Below, piece by piece: positions 55,906-64,000 of a stretch of 64,000 nucleotides of DNA. Every line of letters begins with the position of its first letter. Positions within the stretch are counted from its first letter, which is position 1. The notes beneath the pieces were generated by a model. It had not been told where the DNA came from. It saw nothing but the letters and a program-made list of their open reading frames with translations, and did no database searches. Made by a program: the position numbers and the translations under genes. This DNA is from Mrakia gelida (Eukaryota > Basidiomycota > Tremellomycetes > Cystofilobasidiales > Mrakiaceae): contig BRON01000002.1 of assembly GCA_024345305.1 (NCBI GenBank), positions 2,480,001 through 2,544,000 of the forward strand, in the 5' to 3' direction.

Positions 55906-57879
55906 CTACTGTTGGTACTGCTGCTGCTGATGACCCTGACCTTGACCGGGAAGAGGGTGGAAAGGCATCCCAGGCGAGGGACCTCCTCCACCGGTCGCGA
56001 CCATCCCTCCCGCGAGCTGTTGCTGCTGGAGGATCTGCTGTTGTTGCTGTTGGGGTAGTTGGTCCATGGAGATAATTGGGGACTGTTGGAACTGTCCGGA
56101 CTCGGTGTAAGGGGAGGATTGAGCTGCAAAAGAGAGAACAGGGAGGGAAGAGACGCGTCGAACGTGAGCTCGCCGAAATCGAAGGAAGTCGCGTCGAGCT
56201 CGATCGAGAAGACGTGAGAAAGGAGAGAACGATACCAGAACACTCACCCGAAGTAGGACCCATCATAATCGTACCTCCTCGGATCGTCGTCCCTCCCTGA
56301 GGTCCTCCTTGCTGCCAGGCGTGGGGGTTGACGATGAACTCGCGTCCTCCCCCTCCTCCTGCGGTCATGGGAGCTCGAACTGCTCCCTGGGTAACGTAAG
56401 CGGACATGGGACCTCGAGGAGCCGAGAGAGGCTGCTGATGCTGCTGCTGTTGCTGAGGGTACTGCTGCTGCTGCTGTTGAGGAGGAGGTCGGAAGCTCGT
56501 CTGCTGTTGACCTTGAAGTTGCTGGAGGTGAGGAGGAGGAGCTCGACCCCCTGGTCCGATGGGGATCTGTTGACCGCTGGGAAGTTGGTGAGATCGGTAT
56601 CCAGAAGTAGGAGTGGAAGAGGTTCCGGAAGCGTTGGGATCTGAGAAGAAAACAGCGAGAGTGCGTGAGCATTCCTGATCGACGCGACGAGGACGAACGA
56701 GCGAGAAGAGAAGAGGCGGGTCGACGAACCCTTGGGCAAGGTCTTGAAGGGGTTTCCAGCAGAGGTCGAAGCAAAGGTAGCGAGAGCTTTTCGACCTTGG
56801 AACTCGCTAGAAGGAAAGAAGAGGAAGCGAAGAGATCAGCTTGCGCGACTCGATGGAAACACAGACGAGGGAGAAGAGACGAACTTGACGTCGAACCAGT
56901 GTTTGATGGCGTTGGCGTTCTCGGCTGAGTGGGCTTCGACGAAGGCAATGCTGGATGAGGAAATGAAGGGGAGATGGCCGTCAAGATCGATCTCGAAGGG
57001 AGTCGAAAGAAAAGGGACGGAAACGGGCACGACGCGAGCAGACTGACCCTTTGCTCTTGCCGTTGACCTTGTGTTCGGCGAAGGTGATGTCTCGGTGATT
57101 CAACTTGACCTTCGCCATCAAGGCCGCTCGTCTGACATCCTCGTCGGTGGTGTACTGGTCAATGCACGTGAGGGGAAGGAAAAGGGTATCAGCATCGTCC
57201 ATCTCCTCGTTCCCGTCGACGCGTCGTTCGGTCCGAATCGAAACTCACCCAAGAGAGATCTCCGATGTACAAGGCATCCATCTGAGGACCAATGTTCGAG
57301 ATTCCCAGTCCAGGGTTGATCTGCTGCTGCTGCTGGAGGTTCTGAGAGGTCGAGTAGGCTTGATCTCCGAGAGGACTTTCGCGACCGTGAGGAGGGACGG
57401 GGATGGGTCGAGCGAAGGATTGGCCGAGAGAGGGAGAGGGAGAATGGTGAGCACCTTGATAAGACTGATTGTGAATGGCTTTGGAGAGGTTCTGAAAAGA
57501 CGAGAGGGGAGGAGAGGGGAGTCAAGTCGACGAGAGAAGAAGCGAGACGAGGAGATGAAGCGAGCTCACGCTGAGGTCGAACGTTCCGGAAGAGGGCTCG
57601 AACGAAGGAGTCGTGTCGGGAGTAGGGAGGTCTCCCTTTCCAGTCTTGAGCTGGGATTGTTCGTTGAAGTGCTGGGTGGAAGGAAGGAGGAGAAGGAAGG
57701 TTGGTTGGGATGAGAGGGAAGGAGCTTTCCACGAGTGTGTGCTTCGACGCGAGAACTCACCTCTCGAGCGAGCGACTCCTTTTGTTGGAGGTTAACGTTC
57801 TGGGAGGTCGTAGAAACTCGTCAGCACCGTTTCGAGTCTATCAGAAGAGCGAAGAGCTCACGTCGTGTCCGATGTTCAT
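55906..57879 (-). CDS. CPSF6/CFIm68-like RRM protein with Gln-rich tail
   Basis: CPSF6 (CFIm68) binds CFIm25 and UGUA sites to guide mRNA 3'-end choice. The single RRM reads [20 protein letters not shown] (RNP2 LYIGDL), [29 protein letters not shown] (RNP1 KGIAFVEA) and [20 protein letters not shown]. The YIGDLSWYTTDED form and the SKGIAFVE strand are those of CPSF6/7. The start is ATG 57879; small exons give [19 protein letters not shown] and [20 protein letters not shown]. The last half is Gln/Pro/Gly-rich with runs of Gln and ends GHQQQQYQQ (TAG 55906-55908). The Arg/Ser tail of animal CPSF6 is absent. A TATA-like ATATAT lies near 58003-58010. Orthology to CPSF6 is likely but not proven. 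Confidence 0.75.
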
Positions 57880-58526
57880 GCTGAGGAAGAGAAGAGGGAA
57901 GTGCGGTGGACTGAGATGGATGGGCAGGAGAGGGAGCTCGTCTCAGTTGTTCTTCGTCTTCGCGGACCTAGGCGCTGGGGAGCATAGACTCACAGGATGC
58001 TATATATTGGGGTGACGAGTCGATTCGGTTCCTGGTCGAGAGGAAGAAACGAAGGAAGGTGAGCTCGAGTCGAGCTCTGAAGGTGGAAACGGGAAGAGGT
58101 CCAGCCTCGCTCCGCCTCCTCTCTTCTCTCAAGCAGCCCAAGATCGCGATAGTTGAAAGAGCTCACAAGTGCTGATTGACACGTCGTTGTTTGAGTGTTG
58201 AAGAAGAGTGAGGAAGGAAGAGGACCCTCTCAAAGGGGATGCAAGGAACGAGGAAGCGAGTGGCGAACGAAAGGAGCTCCTATGCCTTCGTCTGAACGAT
58301 TCAGAGTCCCAAAATCGGAGGGGTCACTCGTTGAAGTGTGCTCTTGAGCATGGCAATATTTTGGAGATCTTACCTGTTGATGAAGGTGTTGGGAAGATGA
58401 CTGTCGGGAGGGAGGGAACGAGCGCTTCCATCTGCGAGCTCTCCCTCGCTCCTCCTCCCGCAGGTCGAGGCGAGTCGCCCTCGTCACCTCAACCACGACC
58501 ATCTCTCTTCCCCCCATCTTCCCATC
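57880..58526. promoter_or_regulatory. Divergent promoter region, CPSF6-like gene / ARP3
   Basis: 647 bp between two starts. CCCCAATATATAGC on the minus strand (about 58002-58015) combines a CCAAT-like and a TATA-like element upstream of the CPSF6-like gene. Nothing clear is seen on the ARP3 side. Confidence 0.4.
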
Positions 58527-61401
58527 ATGAGCAGACTCGCTCCTCTCGTTATCGATAATGGTAAGCAGCATCCTCTGAGACCGAATTAGATATCTGGGAG
58601 GAGGTAGGAGGAGCGAGAGAAGGAGGGAAACCGAGGGGAGGCATCTCCCTTCCCTCGCTCGTCCCCGACCTCCTTCTCCCTCGAATGAGAGCTCTACTGA
58701 CCTCGTTTTCGATGGTTCGTTTCGCTCTCCAGGTACTGGATATACCAAGATGGGATTCGCTGGGAACTCTGAGCCTTCTTTCACTTTCCCTACGGTCATC
58801 GCGACGAGGGAAGCTGCAGGAGCAGGAGGAGGAACAGGTTCGTTCACTCGCCTTCCCATCTCAGAGACCTCTGCACCCTCTCTCGAATATATACATTCCG
58901 CTTGGGGGACGGCCAGCTGACAACTCTTTGTTCCCACTTCCCTCCCATCTTCTTCCCTCCCCAAACCTCGCTCTCGCCCTCTCTCACCTCACCTCGAACT
59001 GGACCTCGCTCGATCCACCTCTCACTTCCTCCCTCGCCTCGCTTCGACCATGACGCTCCTTCCCATCCTTCACCTCTCCAGCTCGAGGACCTCCAGTAGC
59101 CAACAAACCTTCCCATCTCGCATCCAAACGTGGTATCGAGGATCTCGACTTCTACATCGGAGACGAGGCAGTCGCAAACTCAAAGTGAGTCGTCCTCCTC
59201 CCTCCTTCCTTCCCTTCCTTCGAGCTCGCATCGCCTTTGGTTCCGTCAGCTCACCTTCCATCCACCCCTTCCTCTCTTCCCTTCTTCTTCTTCAAGAACT
59301 TACTCTCTCCACAACCCTATCAAGCATGGATTGATCGATAACTGGGATCACATGGAGCGGTTCTGGGAACAGTCCATCTTCAAGTACCTCCGAGCTGAAC
59401 CTGAGGATCACCACGTCTTGCTCGTACGTCCCTTCCCTCCCTTCCCTTGCCTTCCCGCCTCTTCTCGCTCCTTTTGGCTCCTCGACTTGGGAGCTCATCT
59501 TTGCGACCTTGCTCCTTGAATCAGACGGAACCACCTCTCAACCCTCCAGAGAACAGGGAGAACGCTGCCGAGATCATGTTCGAGTCGTTCAACGTTCAGG
59601 TTCGTCCCTCCCCTTCTCTTTCCTCCTCTCGTCTTCGAACGAGCTAGAGCTGATCTTCTCCATACTCTTCTCTCATACAGGGTCTCTACATCGCCGTTCA
59701 AGCCGTTCTCGCTCTCGCTGCTAGTTGGACACACGGGAACTCTGAGCGGAACTTGACCGGAGTCGTTATCGATTCAGGAGATGGAGTCACTCGTTCGTCC
59801 TTTCCTCTCTCCTCTACTCGCTTTGCGAGCTCTCTTGTACGTCGGTACGAGTACTCGACAGCTGCTGACCTCGCCTCACTGTTCCCATCCCTTCCTCTGC
59901 AGACACCATCCCCGTCGTTCGTCCCTTCAGCTTCGACCTCACGTCCTCTTCGTCCTTTCCTCGAACTCGAGCTGATCTTTCTTCATCTCTCGCGTCTCCT
60001 TCTTTTCGCAGGCTGAGGGTTACGTTATTGGATCCGCTATCAAGCACGTCCCCATCGCCGGAAAGGACATCACCTCTTTCGTGCAGCAGCTCCTTCGAGA
60101 TCGAGGAGAGACCGCCAACATGCCTCCTGAGGATCAGCTTCGAGTGTGAGCACCCCATTCTTCTCTCGGACATCACCCAACAGCTCTCAGGGGCTCGATT
60201 GGAAGATGGACGGGCGGCTTGAAGAAGATTGGGTCGTTCGTTGAAGAAGGAAAGAGCTGACCTTTCCCTCGCGCGTCTCCCTCCTCTTCCTCCCTTCAGA
60301 GCTCAACGAATCAAGGAGGACTACTCCTACGTCTGTCAGGATATGGTCAAGGAGTTCAAGAAGTACGACGACGACCCTTACAAGTGGTTCGCCAGGTTCG
60401 AGGGAGAGCACAGTGTGACTGGAAGGGTGAGTCTCGAGTCTCCTTCGTCTCGCGTCTTCGCTCGAGCTCGAACTCGACCCCGAAGTTGCTTCTAACATGT
60501 CCCCTCCCCTTACGCTTGCAGAAATACGGAGTCGACGTCGGATGGGAACGGTTCCTTGCTCCTGAGATCTTCTTCAACCCCGAGATCGTGTCAAGCGATT
60601 TCCTGACACCTCTGCCAGAGGTCGTCGACAACGTCATCCAAGCGTCGCCGATCGATGTTAGGAGAGGGCTGTACAAGGTAAGTCTCCATTCCCTACGTCC
60701 TCTCGACTTGCCGTCCACACGCGAAGCAGATGCAACGAAACGAACCGAATCGAAGATCGACACGCGCTGACCTCTCGCCCTCTCTCTCTCGCCTCGCAGA
60801 ACATCGTCCTGTCAGGAGGATCGACCATGTTCAAGAACTTCTCGCAACGACTGAAGAGGGATCTGAAGAACATCGTCGACAGCAGGGTGGCGCTGAGCGA
60901 GAGCGCGTCGGGTGGACACATGAGGGTGCGTCTTCGTTTCTCTCTCGCTTCCACGCGACTCGACTCGAGCTAACTCCTCCCCTTCTTCTTTTTGGCGCTC
61001 GTTCGTTTGTGCTTGCAGTCATCTGGAGTTGAGGTGAACGTCATCTCGCACGCGAAGCAGAGATACGCGGTTTGGTACGGTGGAAGTTTGATGGCTTCGC
61101 TGGTGAGTTCGACGTCGAACCTCCCGTCGTTCCTCTTCGCTTCGTCTTTCGTGCGAGATGCTGACTCGCTCCTCTCTTCTCTCCCTCCACTCGTTGCCTC
61201 TTAGCCCGAGTTCAACTCCTACTGCACGAGCAAGGTACGTCTCATCTTCCCTCTCGCTCTCTCTCTTTCCCTCTCTCCGTCTGCGTCTGCACCTCGCTGA
61301 CCCTTCCCCTCCCCTTCGCTTTCATCTTCATCCAGGCCGACTACGAGGAGTACGGTCCCTCGATCGTCAGGAAGTTCTCCACCTTCGGTAGCCCGCACTA
61401 G
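58527..61401 (+). CDS. ARP3: Actin-related protein 3 (Arp2/3 complex)
   Basis: Arp3 is the actin-like subunit that, with Arp2, starts branched actin filaments at cortical patches. It begins [20 protein letters not shown] (phosphate loop 1, [10 protein letters not shown]) and shows [75 protein letters not shown] (phosphate loop 2), [20 protein letters not shown] and [20 protein letters not shown]. It ends [10 protein letters not shown] with TAG 61399-61401. Length about 430 residues, normal. The DSGDGVTHTIPV motif depends on a 14-nt micro-exon at 59903-59916. At least twelve exons. A short Gly/Ala-rich insert ([11 protein letters not shown]) follows strand 3. Confidence 0.95.
59903..59916 (+). 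other. 14-nucleotide micro-exon of ARP3
   Basis: ACACCATCCCCGTC, between CTGCAG and the donor GTTCGTCC. It supplies HTIPV of the nucleotide-binding DSGDGVTHTIPV motif, which every actin-fold protein of this type carries. Confidence 0.85.
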
Positions 61402-61935
61402 ACAGGTCGTCTTTTCCTCTGAGGACGGGGGCGAGGACAGCGAGGGTGGTTCACGACTTGGTTCAGTCTTTCTTTCTTCTCATATGTTTTGACGTGTTTT
61501 GTTCCATCCTTTTGCTTTTTGGATCTATTCCTTCTTTTACCTTATTGTTTGTGCGCGTTGAGAGAGGGGGAAAGAGCGAGAGTGCGAGGGATTGGAGGAG
61601 AAGAGACGAGTGGAAGACGCGTCGACGCTGAGTTGATTCTCAACCTCTGGCCCACAGTGCTTTCGCTCTCGACTTCCCATCTCGACATGGTCCAGCGGCG
61701 ATGTCGGCGTGAGACTTCAGAGAGGAGTCAGGACAGGCGGAGTGTCAGAGCTCCGGGGAGAGTAGAAAGATGGAGAGAGCCGGAGAGGACGAGGCGCTTG
61801 CGCCGTTCTTCTGTTCCTCCTCACCACCTCTTCGTATCATAGTAGACAACGAGAGGCAAAAGGAAGACGCTCCAGTTCTTCTCCTTCGCCTCAGTACAAG
61901 GAGAAAGGACCGGAGCCACCGACAGCAAAAAGAAA

Positions 61936-62010
61936 TGACCAATGTGGGGATCGAACCCAAGACCTTGGCGTTATTAGCACCACGCTCTAAACCAACTGAG
62001 CTAATCGGTC
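61936..62010 (-). tRNA. tRNA-Ile, anticodon AAU
   Basis: The minus strand begins GACCGATTAGCTCAGTTGG. The 7-bp acceptor stem GACCGAT pairs with ATTGGTC (one G-U), followed by discriminator A. The anticodon stem TGGTG/CGCCA holds the loop CTAATAA, so the anticodon is AAU (Ile). The TTCGATC T-loop and the A-box TAGCTCAGTTGG are intact; the T-stem has one mismatch. There is no intron. TTTTT at 61931-61927, a few bases beyond the 3' end, fits a Pol III terminator. Confidence 0.93.
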
Positions 62011-62375
62011 TATAATACAAGTTTCAAACTAGTGTATAAGGAGCCCACGCTCACGTCCGCCGCCTCGCCTCGCCGACGACACAGCAGCTCTCGCGAGGGA
62101 AAGAGGTTTGCGTTTCTGCTCCTGCTTTGCCTTCAGAGACGTTGCTTTCGGCGTCGGAGAGCCAAAGATTTGGAGCTTCTAGATCGCCCACAGTCGATGG
62201 GTGCGCTGGAACTCAGCCACGGCCGAGTGAGTCGTGGGAGGAGGGACGGTCGCGTCGAGCTCAGCCCAAGCCACAGTGGGGAGTTTGAGCGGTTTGAGAC
62301 GCGTGCTGAGCCCATGAAAATCTCGAGTCAACCCTGACTTAATGTTGGGGGGGCTCCCGAGTTTCGGTTTTTAGT

Positions 62376-62392
62376 AACTCGGCTAATTAGCC
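62376..62392 (+). repeat. 17-bp repeat, copy 1 (with palindromic core GGCTAATTAGCC)
   Basis: AACTCGGCTAATTAGCC, identical to the copy at 63181-63197. The core GGCTAATTAGCC is a perfect 12-bp palindrome. Confidence 0.9.
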
Positions 62393-63088
62393 TACATTTT
62401 GAAGATGAGGGTTCCCTGCGAAATGACAGGGACACCTCGACGTCGCGTCGTCGATCTACAGCAGCTCATTAGAAAACCTGTTACAGCAGGAACAGCAGGT
62501 TCGCAAGCTTTCAAACTTTCGTTGAAAATTTTCGAATACATTCGTTCGGTTCGGATTTCATAGAATCGTGCTCGGGAAAAGGTATAGCACTGGCGAAACA
62601 GCGACAAAATCTGCTCAAACGACGAGCTCGGACCCCTTCCTTCCCAACCGCATCGATCAACACTCCCAGCATCCAGCTACTCCTCTATCCTGCCCCACCC
62701 TCTTCGTAGACCAGCCGAGACCGAGAGCGGTGTCTGCAAAGCGGCAGAGAGGAAAGAAGAGGAGCAAGGAGCGAGCTCAGGTCAGCGTCGACTTCGCTTC
62801 GCTGGCAGCTTCATCGCTAGAAAAGATGTAGAAACGGACCCACCAGCATCAAGAAAGCCAAGCCAGTAGAGTATCCTGAGCGCGCGAAAGGGAGATGGGG
62901 AGAGGAAAGCGGTAGGAAGAGAATAGGGCGGGAGAGAGGGACGTCGCGAGGGAGAGAGGAGGAGGGAGGTGATGGGTGTTGGGGAGAGCTTCGAGTCCTC
63001 CCGTTTTTTCGTCAAGTGCTCTGAGCTGCGGCTCGGCTGCGCGCTCAAGGTTTGGAAAAACTCGTGTTTCGGGAAACAGAATGAAAAC

Positions 63089-63107
63089 CCAGGTCGAAGA
63101 GACCTGG
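63089..63107 (+). repeat. Perfect hairpin, 7-bp stem
   Basis: CCAGGTC, loop GAAGA, GACCTGG. A smaller GTTTC-GG-GAAAC inverted repeat lies about 20 bases upstream. Function unknown. Confidence 0.7.
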
Positions 63108-63180
63108 TCAAAAGTCAGACGCGTGGAAAGACGAGGAAACACCAAGCTTTCGAATCACGGTCAGATTCAGCCTTTTCCTA

Positions 63181-63197
63181 AACTCGGCTAATTAGCC
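63181..63197 (+). repeat. 17-bp repeat, copy 2 (with palindromic core GGCTAATTAGCC)
   Basis: Identical to 62376-62392, same orientation, 805 bp apart. The sequence outside the 17 bp does not match. Confidence 0.9.
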
Positions 63198-63741
63198 AAG
63201 GCTGATCAGAAAGCGTTGGATTAATCAACCTCGAACTCCCCACTGTGCTAGCCAGCCCCCGCTCTCTGGATCCTCAAGTCCCTCTCTCCTTCCAAGAGCT
63301 CTGACTTCCGACCTCTCATACTCCTGTATCACCACCGCAGCTTCTCGCTGCTCGACTGGAAACAACAGCGGACACTTTTCGCTCGCCGACTCTCCTTTCT
63401 CCAATTCTGTCGGGACGCGTCTCTCGTTCTGTCCTCTGCATCTTCTCGCTGATGTCTCTCCAGAAGATCTGCTGGATGCGCTGAGCACCTCGGGCATATG
63501 AAACCTATACAGCTCACCCGAGCCGCGGAACGACTCGGACGCGACGCGCTTCTCTTCCTCCCCTCCCATCAACACTCGCTTTCCTTTCGTTGTTTTTGAG
63601 TGCTTTGACCGACTGAGCCTCTCCAGCCTACTTCTGTACCAGCCTTCACTGACTCGAAGGAGTGAGGAAGAAATAAAAAGGGGCTTTCCGCCTTCCTCTT
63701 CTTTCGAAGGTGACCCTCTCGTCGCTTCCCTCCCAACGACC

Positions 63742-64000
63742 ATGTCCTCCTCCGCTTCCTCCTCCCACAAAGTCAAGATCGACTCCTACGACACCAACAC
63801 TGATAAGGTCACCCTCTATGCCGCCGCTCACTCAGCTCAGGTCCAGAGAAGATTCGAGGTCGCTCTCAAGGTGAGTATCTCGACGAAGAAGAGAGTCGAG
63901 CTCACCATCTCTCCCTCGCTCACACCGCTTTCGCCTCTTCCCTCTCGCTTTCTTCAGCCTGGCAAGACCGAGATTGACATCGAGAACCTCCCGAACGGAG
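63742..64000 (+). CDS. DUF4140/DUF4139 (mucoidy inhibitor A-like) protein, 5' part only
   Basis: The first exon reads MSSSASSSHKVKIDSYDTNT and DKVTLYAAAHSAQVQRRFEV-ALK, then a GTGAGT intron (from about 63870) and PGKTEIDIENLPNG at the window edge. The pattern of a strand with V-T-L-Y, a following hydrophobic strand and G-x-x-x-(I/V)-x-(I/V)-x-x-LPN is the N-terminal DUF4140 module found before DUF4139 in fungal proteins of unknown role. The rest lies outside, so the family call rests on about 55 residues. ATG 63742 follows CAACGACC, a good context. Confidence 0.65.
   Translation, partial: MSSSASSSHKVKIDSYDTNTDKVTLYAAAHSAQVQRRFEVALKVSISTKKRVELTISPSLTPLSPLPSRFLQPGKTEIDIENLPNG

Larger units (their letters stand above)
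61402..63741. other. 2.3-kb gap with tRNA, repeated motif and hairpins, no protein gene
   Basis: Besides the tRNA, 62330-62600 and 63060-63230 are less GC-rich than the surrounding DNA and carry several short inverted repeats and two copies of a 17-bp motif. Open frames at 62568-62831 (plus) and 62782-63111 (minus) have no recognisable content. A non-coding RNA or the remains of a small mobile element are possible. Confidence 0.4.

Noticed and set aside
62568..62831. 87-codon plus-strand frame in the tRNA gap
   Set aside because: It has no ATG start, no recognisable product and no supporting splice context.
62376..63197. Solo LTR between the two 17-bp repeats
   Set aside because: There are no TG...CA ends, primer-binding site or flanking target duplication beyond the 17-mer itself.

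Overview
The window looks like nuclear DNA of a basidiomycete yeast or relative, most likely a Pucciniomycotina red-yeast type (Rhodotorula/Sporobolomyces-like). The genes are short, densely packed, GC-rich and cut by many introns of roughly 50-150 bases. The introns share a donor (mostly GTGAGT/GTGAGC, sometimes GTTCG), a GCTGAC/GCTGAT-like branch site and a short tract before AG. The gene content is eukaryotic and fungal: the alpha-aminoadipate lysine pathway, SWR1, exosome, Arp2/3 and the GID ligase. The lineage is an inference from style, not from a search. All gene models were spliced by eye.

Layout, left to right. A 5' fragment of an FTR1 iron permease (minus), RNase H1 (minus), an aldo-keto reductase (plus), homoisocitrate dehydrogenase LYS12 (minus) and exportin CRM1 (minus) fill the first 15 kb. 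Next come a TLC-domain membrane protein, the GID4/VID24 substrate receptor, and a tandem pair of MFS transporters (all plus, 16-27 kb). A nucleotide-sugar transporter and an F-box protein (plus) follow, then RTR1/RPAP2 (minus) facing a YIP1-family protein (plus). An unknown membrane-anchored protein (plus) lies next to a PI-PLC X-domain protein (minus), which faces an acyl-protein thioesterase (plus). A two-RRM nucleolar-type protein, a protein resembling a GTPase without its GTP-binding motifs, and SWR1 subunit VPS72/YL1 are all minus. The right part holds exosome subunit MTR3, a sugar transporter of the lactose-permease type, a CPSF6-like RRM protein (minus), ARP3, a tRNA-Ile(AAU) and the 5' end of a DUF4139-type protein.

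The genes are mostly unrelated housekeeping functions and do not form a pathway cluster or a mobile island. Several neighbours share very short divergent promoters (RTR1/YIP1 160 bp, PI-PLC/thioesterase 127 bp, VPS72/MTR3 180 bp).

The strongest unusual signals concern RNA processing. At least eight internal exons of 3-15 nucleotides are needed to restore conserved protein sequence, one of them only three nucleotides long. RNase H1 has two in-frame start codons, the second split by an intron, in an arrangement that would make mitochondrial and nuclear forms. The palindrome GACGCGTC recurs about 30 times, mainly in introns and intergenic DNA. Other points are the degenerate GTPase-like protein, a 23-base pure-C run inside an intron, a palindromic double GATA site, and a repeated 17-bp palindrome-bearing motif in the tRNA-containing gap.
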